NCBI GenBank assembly: GCA_019055375.1
Contig: JAHQIW010003774.1
Coordinates: 1-64,000, forward strand
Direction of reading: 5' to 3'
Length of the DNA stretch: 64,000 bases
DNA from: Parelaphostrongylus tenuis
Taxonomy: Eukaryota; Nematoda; Chromadorea; Rhabditida; Metastrongylidae
Of this stretch, positions 1-12,850 are shown piece after piece. Made by a program: the position numbers and the translations under genes. Under the pieces are notes generated by a model that had not been told where the DNA came from, did no database searches, and saw only the letters and a list, made by a program, of their open reading frames with translations. Every line of letters begins with the position of its first letter. The stretch's first letter is position 1.

Positions 1-220
1 TGTAGTAGCACTTTTATGATATATTTGTTGATTCTTGAAACCAACAAATGGGGTAAATATTCTGTGCAACTGATTTTTGCTACATTATTACTTTGAGCTT
101 ACTCTTGTTGAGAGAATAAATCAAAACTTTGAAAATACATTTGCATTCTCTAAGCAGCAAAACGAAAAACCAGTTCTATAGTGCACCTGACATAAATGAA
201 AATTACGAATAGCGAGAATT

Positions 221-400
221 ATACCCAATAATGTGGAATGCTGTGCAAAAACATTTGCGTCAGCCGGGATTCGAACTTAGATCTCGTTCAACGAGCGTCG
301 GTGGTGTAACGGTTAGCATACGCTCTCGGAAAAAATACTTGTTTTCGAATCCCGGCTGACGCATATGTCTTTGCACAGCACTCCACATTATTGGATATAC
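221..400. repeat. Fold-back element with tRNA-like boxes
   Basis: Two arms of about 56 bases (221-276 and 344-400) are inverted copies of each other with only a few mismatches; both contain GCGTCAGCCGGGATTCGAA or its complement. The 68-base loop holds a pol III A-box-like segment (TGGTGTAACGGTTAGC), and the arm ends hold a B-box-like TTCGAATCC. It reads as two tRNA-derived SINE 3' parts facing each other. A normal tRNA cloverleaf cannot be drawn because the T stem does not pair. Confidence 0.6.
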
Positions 401-879
401 TGCGACATCGTATCACCGCAAGTGGCAGTCAGATAAAAAGAATTCGAACGAGAATAATAGTTCGTGAACAGAAGTTAAAGGACAAAGTGTACTACAAATT
501 ACCTTGTGTTGAGTGGTAGCATTTGATATCTTTCCTTTTCCTGGACTTTGATCTTTGACTGATAATAATGCGGGATCTTTCACCCTATCCGCAACCCCTG
601 CCTGTCATCTAGTGGATGCAAATCCAAGAGCCTGTGCCATCCTTAACTTAAAGTCTACCCTCCGCCACCGAGTGGTAAAAGGAAAAGCTGTACAATGTAA
701 AACGAAGGCCAAGGGGTAACGCAGAGAATAGTGATGCAATGTATCAGAAAGCGCTTTGATAAACGATAAACTGATTCGAGCCCCTCCCCAAAGCTTTCCC
801 AGCTACCACATAGATGTCTAAGAACGCCTCAACCCAGGTACTTCGAAGGTTGTATGGAAGATTTTGGTACAATTCGGTT

Positions 880-1500
880 AGACGACGAGAAATTTTAAAA
901 CCAATCTCGTCCGCGAAACAGGAAGTTTTTATAGTAATATGTTACTCATTCGAAATCTTGAATCTCTGGCTAGAGCCGCACATGGTCGGTTTTTCAAAAC
1001 GCCGTTCTATAACGCTGTAAAATCCAAGATAAAATCATGTGTCACACGACCACGTGTTTTTTTTTTTTCTTATCTCGCTTGCATCTCCTGGACAAATCTC
1101 CTTCCATAGAGTGTTAGTACTCATTTTATAGCACAAGCTTTGAAGAACTCGAGAATGTGTTTGAATTTTGTAAAAGCTTTTTTTGGTCTTTGGTGTCTTT
1201 TGGTCTTTTGATTTGTCTCTTTGAATCTCGCCGGATAGCGCTCTTTCTGTAGACTATTAGTAATCATCCGATAGCGTAATGTTTCCCGATTCTACCGATG
1301 CGCTTATTTTCTGGAAATACGGTTTAGCAGGAAAAATGAGATCGATATTTCCATTTTTGGCAAGTTGTTCACTGGCTTTCGACAAGGCGACGGCCTCGGT
1401 GGGGGGCGTGACAAAGGCGGGGCGGGACGGGACGATCAATGTATTGTTGTTCAGTTGGGAATTTTTCCTGTGTTTAAAGGAAACTCTTGACAAAACATTT
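880..1500 (+). repeat. Dispersed repeat family with G-rich block (copy 1)
   Basis: Text such as GGTTTTTCAAAACGCC followed by an 'AACGCTGTAAAATCCAAGATAAAAT'-type segment recurs near 8990-9060 and 29550-29620. The G-rich block at 1401-1431 followed by GACGATCAAT recurs at 29804-29840, and on the opposite strand at about 9210-9270. Partial relatives lie near 21630-21850 and 33900-34130. No coding capacity is evident, so it is probably a non-autonomous element. Confidence 0.45.
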
Positions 1501-3082
1501 GACTAGGATACTACGCAAATTTCTCTACACATTGATATGCTTTTCGACTTCCAACGAATTATAAGTCTGATAAAATGAAGGAAAAACGCGAGGGTGAAGC
1601 TATATGTTATTCTGGTTGCTACAGCGTTCAAAAGAGATGTTTTGTAGAACTAGTAAAATAAAGTTTTAGCCAGAGATTTATTTAGGCTTTCAAATGATTA
1701 CTAACGGTCCTATAAAAGGTTTCTGTCCCAAGAATTAGATTGGCTCAAAAATTTGTCGCCGTTTAACCGAATTGTACCAAAATTTTCTCGACCAGTATTC
1801 TAGCACATTCATAAAGAACGTGGAATCTTCAAGCAGCAAGCTGAGCTACATGTGAAATGCTCGAAGACTAATATGAAGAGAGGATGAATGCGAAGAAACG
1901 AGTCGATTGTAAGAAATACCGAAATTTACAAACTAAGTATGATAACAGATCGCGCAAGTAAACAAGTGCAAAATAAGATATCAGTATTCTTAATAATATG
2001 GTATAAAACATGAACTGCTATTTTGTTGCTTAGAATATTCCGGACGGTATGACTCTGCACTCGTTTCGGTATGAACTTTCCGTAGGACGCGCAAAAAGCG
2101 CAGTGAACTAGTATCGTCAAGCAGCCCTTCTAATATGTAGCTGTCACAAAGAAAAAAGAAAAAAAAAGTTTTTACACTTGCGAAAGAAGCTGCTCTCAAA
2201 GAGCGAAATTCAAAGACCTTTCTAGTCCTTCTTAGACGCTACAATGTCCATATCGTTCGGATTGTGTTAGTGGCCCAGCTTCCTCACCCCAAGCAACTAA
2301 CGCTATTGAAGAACATGCAGTAAGTCATGAGAAAACTTTCATGTTTACAGTACTAGAGAAAAAAGGAAGAAAATCATTGCTTTCGCGTGCTACGTTAAGT
2401 CAGTTTTCTTTTCGGAGGAGCCCCATGATGCTGTTTTGTGAAACATAACACGGACTAGCGGGATACAACGTACAAGGAGTTCAAAAGATAATGACGTTAA
2501 TCATAAAAATGGTAAATAATTCATGAGATCCTTCATTATAAGGACTGCAACTAAAGCTCAACATAGGTGTTCACACTATGTTGATTCTTCACTGAAAAGT
2601 GATTTGGTTGTCCTGGAAGATAGTGGGGTTCATGTGGCTCTTAGGTCACCTGATAATTTGGCAAGTTTTTCTATTGCTTTTTAAGAATATATTGATACTA
2701 AGACTTTTCCAATCATCTCCGCCGCAGTCTACGGACCTTGTAGAAAAGAGAAAGGCTTATTTACGGTTTCCTCCGGTATAGCAGTGACTAATTTGTTGCT
2801 AGTAGAATTATTGATGAAAATTACTTTTCCTCAGAATTGTCGCATGCCTTTTAGCTTGCGAAATATTTTACCTCATTGTTACAATCAATATCGTTCATGA
2901 ATAGTTTGTACTTTGTAGGTTAGTTTCTAATGCTCATTCAAAAGATTCATCAAAGGAACAATTGACTTATACCCAGTCCCATGACCTATTTGTATGTAGC
3001 ACAATTAATATTCACTCAGTTCATTACAAAACAAACAAGAAAAAGATTCTTCATCATCTAATGTCATCTGATTTGATAATTG

Positions 3083-6000
3083 CTAATTTGGTTTTAACAA
3101 AGGATCCTTTTGTGTGGCGGTGAGATATTCGGGATAGTCGATATACCCGTCTCCATTCACGTCCATATTCTTCAGCACTTCGTCCACTATTCTCTCCAAA
3201 TCATCGTCGCTCTGGGTCGAGCTTGGAACTGCAAATATGAAAATCTTCTCCTTGTTGATGACTTTCAATTCGATAGTGTGTTGTTTCATGCTGTACACAC
3301 CCTCCTCATAGCAGTCCAGAAGAGGGAAGACCGCTTTGAATGAATGGAGAGTTTTCAGGATGTACTTACATTGGTTTTGTTTTGAATTGCAGCCCCAAAA
3401 ATACATAGCTGATGTTCTTTGTTTTATTCTTCAGATCACTGAGCGACAAAAAAAAAGTACAACAGATTTTTGATCCTATTTTGAATTCGTTCAATTCATA
3501 CAACTGGAGCAAGATTTGAATACGAAAGATTTTGTATAATTTTCATTAATTTTCGACATGAACGCAAAGCTTGGATTGGAAATTACACTTCAACATTGTA
3601 CAACGGTTTTGTCACAGTTATGGAAACCGAGAGAACGAGAAAGGTCTAGAACGCTCTGCTGTTATCAGTTGCTACACTTAAAAACGTTTATTAAATCCTC
3701 AAAGTTGATCTATGACATAACATGCACATCTGAAAGAACGAGGATTGAGGACAACAAGGGCTTCGAAGCCTTGGTTGGATCTCTATAACAAAGAACTATC
3801 TCGGAAGCTGCGTTTGCCATAAAGCGAACGAGCAGGAAAGGGTTTGCCGCTACGAAAACTTCTCTGTGTTATCTAGGTTCGACAAGGTGGAGCGTCGAAA
3901 CACTTCATAAAAAACCAAGTCTTTGCCTAAACCGACTATAGATTTTAGCAGTGAGCCGATATAACACCTCGCACTCACCTCGTAAAATTTTGAAAAAATT
4001 AATGTTCTTTTTTTACCTCAGAGATGACTCATACACATAGAAATTGATGTATTTGAATACGGAGATGATCGATTGAAAGAACAACGTCTTTTGGCTGACA
4101 ACTTCAAAACCATTTGATGCAAGCGTTATCAGTGGAAACATAAGAAAACACTTTGGGAGTGATCGTCACAATAAAGAGCTCTGTAGTATTGCGTGCCAAG
4201 TCCCAAGTAAAAAATATAGCACATCTTTTTGTTCGATACGTGGCCAGACATCAGGTTTATCATAATGCACGATTCCCCGTACTCCTTGCATTCGCGTCTT
4301 TTTCCCCCTTCAGCCATCCACTGCGGTTATCGAACTTTCCCGTTTATGGCTTCGGATGATACTTGAAGGTATTTCGTCTTCGTCACAAATATTATTGAAT
4401 ATTGATCAATTTCATGTCCACTGAAAAGCCTAGATAACCGTGGTGCGGAGCTCCCAAGTGGGTCATAGATGGCTTTGTCTCAGAAAAATCTGACACCAGT
4501 ATTCCGACCACGAAACAATAGAAACAATGGTGGCCCGGTTGCGTAGTCGGACCAGGGCCTGTGAGGTATGAGCCGCCCATGTAATGGTCGGAATCATTAT
4601 CATTGCGCTAACCGTTCATTAAACATCAGTTTAGGAAGTTTGTAAAAACTCACATTCATGTGGAAATTTGGAAAATTTCAATGCGAAATGTATGGATGAT
4701 CAAAGAATGATTGAGAGCTGTGTGATATTCAAGCTCTAAATTTTTGAGGATTTCTTTGATTTTCCAAGCTAACACAAGGTTCGGAAACGTTTAAGATTCA
4801 AAAAAAGTCTGAAAATCAAACAGTTGAACAATTAAACACTTTTAAAGAACAATTTAGTGGTGTATATCGATCGATGAAATTCTCAGTTAGCTTTAGCTCA
4901 CAAAACAGGATTGGCATGCCATCTCCAATGATTCACACCCACTTGTGTCGTTAATATGAAATCAATTCGAAACTACGAGCACAATAAAAAGACATAAGAG
5001 ATTTAGCAAACTATAAATAAATCTAAACGCTGATGTTTAAGCCTTGAAAACAACGCTATTTCTGAAATGAGGGGCCTTTTTCTAATTTTCTAAATTTTTT
5101 GAATTTTTTAGATTTTTTTGGATTCTTGGAATTTTTTTTTTGAATATTCTAAACGACGCCGTGGCCGAGTGGTTGTGATGTTCGTCACGGCGCGCATGGA
5201 GCCGAGCTCCATACCCCGACATTCTCCGGCAGTCAACAAGAACGCCCCATGGAACGCCACAGCCAGGCTATTCTAGAGGTTGCAAGGATACATGCTCGCC
5301 AGTATTCTACGTCATTTAAGAAGAAGGCGAAAAACGATTCGAATGATAGTAGCTCTGGGATCCGCACAAAAAAATTGTGATGACGGGTCGTGTAAAAAAT
5401 AAAAAAATGAGGAGTTGTCATGAAGGACATGTGTACAGTTTCTGGTTATGCCAATGGAAGTACTTACACGGATGATGACGATGTTTAGCGTTGCGAAGAT
5501 ATTTCAGAGGTGAATTAGGCATGTTAAGATGATGAATATTTTGCGATTCGTCTTCCTTATACAATCACACTGATTTGCCCCTCAATACATTCTCGAGGAT
5601 GCTCGCCTAGGTGTGGACAGCTAGATTGAATGACAATGTGTATTGACAGCAATACGTGCCTTCACCATTAGTAAGAAAATTGCAATTATACAATTTTCAA
5701 AATGAGAACAGCTTCAGCAACGCCTCCTTTTTGAAAATGGTCAGAAAATAGCTACAAAGGTCTCTCAGTGGGCGTGTTGTGAGACGACCTTTTCTTCTCC
5801 AGTCCCAAGCCTTTTCAGTCATAATTTATCGTCATGGATAATCAACTTATTACCATGAGGTTTGAGAAAAACTCTATTTAGCCAGCGTATCGACGTCTTC
5901 GTCTTTCTCGGAGCCGATAATTCTAGTCGATTACCCGTAATCGAAGCCGAGCTTTGTGGAAAGTCGGCTTTCAACGCGAAATCTATTATAGTTAGTGTTT

Positions 6001-9000
6001 GTAATCAAGATTGGGCCAAGTTCCAGTAAATCATTACAATTACGCAATAAATTTATCTAAGGGATGCGACTTGTTGTAGTGATCAATGCGCAAAATTGAC
6101 CCACATTTTTTAGTGGAGCTAATTAACGGTCATGAGATCTAATCAAGATTGCATGTTATAAATTAAGAGTTTTTAATCAAACCTAAGTTTAAAATCAGCA
6201 AACTTCCCACATTTTCTAAGAGCTTTTGAGACAGCATGAGCAGTTCTATTCTCAAAGTTACTGTGCCGTACTCAAGCAAATCTCAGACAATAGCACTGAA
6301 ATCGTGAAGCGCTCAAAAAGTTACCGACCTGCGCGTTGTGTATGTTCGTGAGCTATTGACTTTATTATCTCGGTACCATCAATACGATTATCCTTATCCA
6401 AATCATTTATTGAAAAATAATAGAACCTGGAATTTGGCCGTTTGTCCAACATTCGCTAATTCAATTTCTCAACATAAGGCTTACTTGTATTAACAAAAAT
6501 TGTCATTATACTAACATTGTCGCGTCGACTAGATACTCGTCAAAGGGTTACCTCTGTTGTTCTTCAGTCATGTTGCCTACGTCGATCTTGCCGCTCAAAT
6601 GTTCCTTGATATGGCTGAAATTGAAATGGATCGTTTCAAGCGCAATGACAGAACACTGGTGACTTTTCAGCTTTCGGTATTTCTACTAGGTACTCTATCA
6701 AGATAAAAACATCACCTTTCATCATGAACTTCTGTCTGACCGCCAAAGGAACCATCACCGGTGTAGATGGGAGCGATGAGCACTGAAAACGAGCACGAAC
6801 GTGTTGATCACTTGAGACTTATTATTTCGTGAGCAACTATTACGTTTAAGGAAATAACTTCAAAGACTTCAGCAAGCAAAAAAAATTGCTTGAAGTAAGT
6901 AATAACATTTTGAAACTTGTATTTCTAAACATTTGGGCTTATCGATCTGCGAATAGTTTGTGAAAAAGAACTAATTCAAAACTTCTTCAACGCGGTTGTA
7001 AACTATTCAAAGAAAATGTAAGAAAAGAAATTCAATAAGTTATAAACAAGTATATAATCTTCTATTTGATCCAAAACAAATCAACAGATATATGTCATGC
7101 AACACAGCTTGGATCTGTGGTTATCATTCCTTATCATCGCTCTCAGTGATTGAGCGTTTTTCAAACACTCACTTCTTACGTGTCTGATTGTTCTCTTGTC
7201 ATTTCTTGTAAGGTTTTCAAGATAATAGTTCTATAAGATATCCCCAAGGTGATGATGAGTGGGAAAAAGACATCTTCGTGACGCACAAATAGAAAACGGA
7301 TTAGTATATAACATACAATTTTCTGAATTATACATATTAGACCGTTGGATCTGGCTTGGAGTGGATGCATAGTTGAAGACCTAAAGGCAAAGTTGTATGT
7401 GCTGTGAATGCAGTGCAAGGTGAGAAATTGATCGAAGGTTCCGGACTATATTTCATTTCTATGAGCAGTTTTTTTGAATTGAAACATGAACGTGATGAAT
7501 TGGCCCATTTGCTCATCGGTAGCCATCTGGAGATATCTCCTTCTGTTAATTTCCATTTTTCGTTTTGACATTGTTCATCCTTTTGAAAGAATCCAAGTTT
7601 TGCATTCGTTCACTATTTTTTCAGTTAAATTTATATGACTCTCATTCACATCTGCTGCTGTTTAACACCACTTCTTCTATCGATTGGTTTTCCTTGTATC
7701 CATTATCCACAATACTCTCCAGAAATTACTCGAGTGTGGATTCGGCTGATGCTTGGGCAATTTTGGCTTTCTTCATGAATGTCGTTGCTCCCCGCTGTGC
7801 TGAATAGGGTAGGGGCGCCTCGCCACCGGAGAGAGGTATGTCTGGTGAGCTTTTGGTGGGACTGGAATAGCGCCGTGGTGGTGATAATTCGCATCATTAC
7901 TACTTTTTTAGCTTCATGATCTATCGTCACGGTGTTTGTTTTTCACTGTACGGATCCCAGTGCCTCTAGCATCTAGTTCGCTTATTCGTCTTCTTCTTGA
8001 TTGTTTAGAATACACGTTGTGAGAATCCTGTTGCAACGTCGAGGATAGCCTAGCTGTGAAGTTCCATAGGCCATTGTTGTTGACTGCCGGAGACAGTTGA
8101 GGAGAGGGTGAAGCTACGTGCGCCGCGAAGAGCATCACAACCACTCAGCCACGGTTCCGCTAAAATCGCTACTATCATGCAGTTCATCCTTTAGAAGTAT
8201 CAAACAACAGCCACTTTCCAATCACCTTTTGTATCAGGCTTTTGGGATAAAGTGTGGAATACATGCAGACGATGAGAATTGATTCACGAACACGCATACG
8301 CCGTAATGGATAATTATAAAGAATGTGTGCCGAACACGCTCCAACGATTGCATATAATGCTGCATTCACGTAACACACGATATAAGAGTAACCAATCCGC
8401 AGACGCGAAGTGTGAAGATACAACGCGAAAGATCATTTTCATCCAGTCTGTCCGTAGACACAATGTAGTATCCGTAGAGCTGTAATTATGACCCCTTGAA
8501 GCTATCTTTTATGCCCTCAAGCTTTGACAACCCTCTAAGGACCATGAGAACCATTCTGAGGCTCACCGCGTGACGTCAAATTTCAGTCATCTACTGTAAT
8601 GACGTCTCCGCGTCTCGAGGGAATGCCGCACACAGCCAGACACACACACAAACATGCAGAGTCTCTTGTCTGAATGCGGTGCAAGTGACGGCACAACGCT
8701 GCATGCCTATCAATGCTGGTCTTCAAAGGGATAACTCCTCCTTACATGGTGAACCGAAGAACAAAATTAATACTGCAAAGAAATAGCTTAAAGCCTCAAA
8801 GCTGATTATTCATTACTAATCGATATTAGTTTCAAGGCGACGCTGTATCAAACGGCATGGAATGGTTTGAAAAATTGGTTCTTTCTGATTAGAGGGGACG
8901 AATAAAAAACCTATCTCATTCGCTGGAGAGGAACTTCTCATACGAGTGCTAATAACCACTAGAAATTTGAAACTTGAGGCCACATCCACACGTCGCCGGT

Positions 9001-10614
9001 TTTTCAAAACACCCTTTTATGGCGTTGTAGCATCCAGATCGAAAATTATGTTTCACACTCGCCTTTTACCTTCATTTTTGTCACGTGTACAAGTCGCTGG
9101 AAACCGAAAAGCATGTCGATTTGCAGAAAAATTTTCGTAGTTATCTTAGCCAATCGCGTTATTTAAAGTTTTCCTCGAAACGGAGGAAAAATTCCCAAAT
9201 AAATAACAAAATATCGATCGTCTCGCCTCGCCCCACCCCTGCCACGCCCTCTGCCACGGCCTTCGCCTTCTCAAATAGCCTGTGAACAACGTTACCGAAA
9301 ATGTTAAACTCATCTTATTTACCCTGCAAAGCCGTGTTTCTAAAAAATAAGCATATCGCCAGGATTAAAAAACATTACCCTATCACATGACTATAAAATC
9401 TAGAGAAAGAGCTTTGTTCGGCGAGGTTGCAAAGCATAAATCAAGACCAAAGGATATCAAAGATCAAGAAGCTTTCTGAAAGTAAACACATTTTCTTGAG
9501 AGATTGTTAAAAACCTTACCAAGATTAGGTATCGCCCTCTTCATCACTGGCCCACGCCCCACAGAGACCTACTTTGTAACAGGGAGAGGAAACGTATGTA
9601 GTGGTAGCATAACGTACAAGGACAATGTGCTATCACCACTCTTGGAAGCGATGGAATACTATTGGTAGATACAAATTTATCCATCTCATCGACTACTTGC
9701 AAACCTTGCTATAAACATTCAGTACAAGCTGTTAGAATGTTTGAAGCTTTACCGAGGTTATGGGTTACCAGCCGTAATCGATCGACTCAAAAAGTGGTGA
9801 TAGCACATTCCCACTGTACATTGTGCTACCACCACATACATCTCCCTTCCCTGCTACAAGTAGGGCTTTGTAGGGCGTCAGCCACTGATGAAGAGGACGA
9901 TACCTCCGAAACACGTGTGTGGCTCCGACGTAATTACCTCGTAATGCTTTGAACATTCTAACAGATCATAATGAATGTTCATAGCGAAGTAAAAAACAAT
10001 CAATGAGATTTATCAGCTTGTGGCATAGTTTGCGTACTAACTCTGGGTGAGGAGTTTTGTCCAGCACATTAAAAGCGAGATATAAGAAAAAACACGTGTT
10101 TCATGAAAAATGATTTTATTTTGAATGTTACAATGTTGTAGAGAGCTGTGAAAGTGCTGTGAAAAACTGGCGACGTGGGGCTGTAGCTATGAGCCCCAGC
10201 TTTTCCATGGTCACAACACTCCTATGAAAAGTTCTTCTCGAGCGAATTAGATCGTTTTTTTATTTGTTCTCTCCTAATCAGAAGAAAACCAGAAATTGTC
10301 TTGATATGCCAGAAGAGCATTTTATTTCCAAACGAAATTGGTCTATTTCTCCAAAACACCCGACTCGAACAATTTTCCGATTGTTCTACCGCACGATGTT
10401 GACAAAATTATCCAGTTCGCTTAGCGATCACGTGAAATGTCTTAGCTGGGGTTTCATACACTTCATTCCCACATAATTCCAATCACTTACTGTTTATGCA
10501 CAATCATGCGAAAACATCCAGAAAATCAATACAATTAGAACAGAATAATTTTTGTGAAACTGATGACTTACAGCTGAGGAAGTAGTAGAGTGCTAACGTG
10601 ATACCAACTACCAT
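3083..10614 (-). CDS. MCFD2: MCFD2-like secreted EF-hand protein (paralogue A)
   Basis: Predicted ER/Golgi-lumen Ca2+-binding cargo-receptor partner; in vertebrates MCFD2 works with the lectin LMAN1 in ER-to-Golgi export. Minus-strand exons: 10614-10572, 6782-6716, 6614-6552, 6426-6329 and 3228-3083 (stop). The intron phases 1, 2, 2, 1 all match, giving 138 aa (human MCFD2 is 146). The N terminus MVVGITLALYYFLSLLIAP is a signal peptide. The family segment HIKEHLSGKID follows, then two canonical EF-hand loops: DLDKDNRIDGTE and DVNGDGYIDYPE, with acidic positions 1, 3, 5, 9 and 12 in place. Introns 1 (3.8 kb) and 4 (3.1 kb) are full of repeats. Exon 1 is only 43 nt and was chosen because its phase and hydrophobicity fit and a trans-splice-like acceptor lies 8 nt upstream. 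Exons 2-5 are strong; exon 1 is likely. The two genes on this strand are tandem paralogues. Confidence 0.87.
5150..5400 (+). repeat. SINE-like family S3, copy (intron 4 of MCFD2-like gene A)
   Basis: It begins with a tRNA-like head (GTGGCCGAGTGGTTGTGATG) and continues through CAGTCAACAAGAACGCC, GGAACGCCACAGCCAGGCTAT and GGGATCCGCACAAAAAAATTGTGATGACG. The same order recurs at 7930-8150 (-), 16265-16480 (+), 30925-31140 (-), 31185-31425 (-) and 43155-43335 (+). It is antisense to the host gene. Confidence 0.7.
7930..8150 (-). repeat. SINE-like family S3, copy
   Basis: Reverse-complement copy of the family: the 3' signature (CACTGTACGGATCCCAGT) comes first, then TTGTTGTTGACTGCCGGAGA, and the tRNA-like head near 8130-8150 (ACCACTCAGCCACGGTTCCG). 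It lies in intron 1 of the first MCFD2-like gene, sense to that gene. Confidence 0.65.
8890..9300. repeat. Dispersed G-rich repeat family (copy 2, rearranged)
   Basis: The plus strand carries the CACACGTCGCCGGTTTTTCAA segment at about 8980-9005, and then the C-rich complement of the G block (GTCTCGCCTCGCCCCACCCC, about 9220-9240). The two halves are therefore inverted relative to copy 1. This suggests a fold-back or rearranged copy. It lies in intron 1 of the first MCFD2-like gene. Confidence 0.45.
9874..9930 (+). ncRNA. Decayed hammerhead-ribozyme-like motif, second family
   Basis: CTGATGA (9885-9891) is followed by a GAGG/CCTC hairpin and GAAAC (9907-9911). Flanking AGCCA and TGGCT can pair as helix I, extended by CGTC/GACG across a bulge. 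Two defects argue against activity: the first helix II pair is A:C, and the nucleotide at the cleavage site would be G. A relative lies at 32926-32975. Confidence 0.4.
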
Positions 10615-10632
10615 ATCAGCAACTGATAAGAA
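10615..10632 (-). promoter_or_regulatory. Possible splice-leader acceptor for MCFD2-like gene A
   Basis: Read on the minus strand, the pyrimidine-rich run CTTCTTATCAG ends 8 nt before the start codon at 10614. Nematode trans-splice acceptors commonly sit this close to the ATG. Inference only; cDNA with a leader would settle it. Confidence 0.45.
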
Positions 10633-12063
10633 GACGACGCCTAATCGATATCCTAAACAATCTCCATTTTCATGACCAGATTAAAAATTTTGAAAAAACA
10701 GGAGCAAAGTTTACAAAGAAAACAGCAAACGAATAAACAGATCATGGCGTGATTGAAGAAGAGTTAGAGACGTTTTACGTCAAAAACTACAATGTTTCGT
10801 TCGTAAACTCATAATAAATAGTTACTTACGCTGTGACAATCACAATTTTAGAAAATCTACAACGAACGTCTGGAGAACTACAGCCAACATCTTATCGGCA
10901 TTCCCTAAGAAGTGTTATCAATAGATATTGGATAGTGATTTTGCATGAAACGTTTGTAAAGAAGCTTACAGCACTAGCGAAAGACGTTTCGATATCAGAC
11001 GATTTTTACTGAAAATCCAGAATGTCTGGACAATCATCGCTGGTGTTCGCCACGTGTCCTACCCCGCACTGCTGATTACACTCTAATCTGATGTCACTCT
11101 TCTCGGTCGATGATGTGTTCTTTTTTTGACATATATTCTCTCCATACGACTTTTACGGTAAACCTTGTTACCCATCAGAATCGTATCTTGCTAGGAAGTT
11201 GGCCATGGGCTTCATATTAACCTATGCCTCCACGAAATCTTCGAATTAACTCCATCACCATATCTGCCAGTCCACTTTGCACTTCAAGTATACCAGAGAC
11301 TATCTATACAAATGTTGCGATACATAATGGCATGCGACTCATTATAGAAGCACAAATGATCATACTGAATTATAAGATTACTAGTAAGCGGCTTTATGAC
11401 AGGCCTTCTACTGCTTCTCTGTATCAACACGCTACAACAAATGATCGGCAAAAGTATTCGTGCACATGAATTCCTTGACATTATAAGAATTTGTTTTGCA
11501 AACAGCACAAAGATGAAGTGTTGTACTCCAGGAACAAAAATAAAAACGTTAGTAGATGGAGCTTCACTCGGAAAATTTACGATCACGTGATTACGTATTT
11601 TCAGATAGATCAGATAAGACGAGTTTGTAATGTTCTGAAGCCGAAAGTTGGTGAAAACCTTGTTGTCCGGCCTCGAGTGCACCGCTTACATCAGTAAGTG
11701 TGACACCAAGCTCTCACACATTCACGGTTAGAACAGTGAAATTATGGTATCGACCATGACAGTGGCTCTGAAAATAATGGATCTTTATCTAAGCAAACAC
11801 TGGCAATTTATGGAAGCATTGTTTGCACCACAAATGGTACAGTCGCATTGTAGCGGACACCCCCAAGCTTCAAATGCACTACCACCGATGCTTCCTGAAA
11901 TGTCTGTGTATTAGACGACCGGAACAGATTTACAAAGATAAAAATATTTGAAATTCTTGTATCAACTCACAAGCCGGGCAGAATTTTTCATAGAAAAGCT
12001 AGTGTGAGGTATAATGCACAAATCTGATATGGCGACAACAATTTAATAGACAATAGAGACGTA

Positions 12064-12180
12064 TGAGTGGTGGCTCAAATGTGCCTTAGCGTTGTAGTGG
12101 TAGTAGCACGCGTCCGTATGGATGAAACCCGGGCTCGATTCCCGCCTGAGGCCGTGTTTTTGCTCATCACTCAATTCCCT
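12064..12180 (+). repeat. tRNA-derived SINE-like family S1, copy
   Basis: Family signature: GTGCCT...TTGTAGTGGTAG (A-box-like), a GGATGAAACCCGG stretch, CTCGATTCCCGCCTGAGGCC (B-box-like), then a tail TTTTTGCTCATCACTCAATTC. Relatives lie at many positions in the window. No intact tRNA fold, so a SINE rather than a tRNA gene. Confidence 0.7.
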
Positions 12181-12479
12181 TGGCTTATATGTAACATCAT
12201 AACACTGAGAAGAAAGCAGTAAATATACTAGAATTCCGGAGACGTAAGAGTTTTCGCCAAATGCTTCGCCTCCGTAAAGACGTACTGTCAGCCATCTCGT
12301 CAGGAAGACAGCGTGCATATCAGATAACGCAGATTCATAGGTCTTCCTATCAAACTTGTCTTAATGGAAGATGGTCAACAATTCATTCTTGTATCAATTT
12401 TTCCTCTACTCTCGACTGTTTATACAGATCTCGCCCAAAAACAATAACAATCGACAATCTGATGAGCTGATAACATGTT

Positions 12480-12850
12480 TTGAGCCTTTTAAGACGTCTG
12501 ATCGACAAGTATTATTTAGCTGCTGTTTCGCCCTTGCAGCTCCTCAGTAACGGTGTCTTTCGGTTCAGCCAATTCCTTGCAGGAATATACACCCCTATTT
12601 ATAAAAGAATCGACGCTCAATTATGAAATTACTGCATGTCGAGTCACCCTACGGAATTGCAGTGACCGCAATTGAGCGCTTATGGCGTCGAGAGTAAAGG
12701 TATGATTTATTCTACCAACCATGGTATATCCCCTGATCAGTTGAACAGAAAGGTACCGTGCTACTGACGAGCCTGCAAGAGCGAAATAGTACCTGTCCAA
12801 TAGTGTGTACGTGCCATACCAGACCTCATAAAAGGCACAAAACATGTTAG
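12480..12850. repeat. Decayed hammerhead-bearing element, family B (inverted pair)
   Basis: The left end carries on the minus strand CTGAGGA, a GC-rich hairpin and GAAAC (about 12541-12503). The right end carries on the plus strand CTGACGA (12764-12770) then GAAAT. The outer flanks (ACATGTTTTGAGCCTTTTAAGACGTCTG on the left; CCAGACCTCATAAAAGGCAC on the right) match those of the 25960-26500 element. Helix I or the cleavage triplet is damaged in both halves. Confidence 0.5.

Larger units (their letters stand above)
1..3082. other. Intergenic, repeat-containing, no gene supported
   Basis: No open frame here shows a recognisable family or a convincing set of splice sites. The stretch holds a fold-back element (221-400) and a member of a dispersed G-rich repeat family (about 880-1500). 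The remainder (1510-3080) is AT-rich sequence in which I see nothing specific. It lies downstream of the 3' end of the first MCFD2-like gene. Confidence 0.5.
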
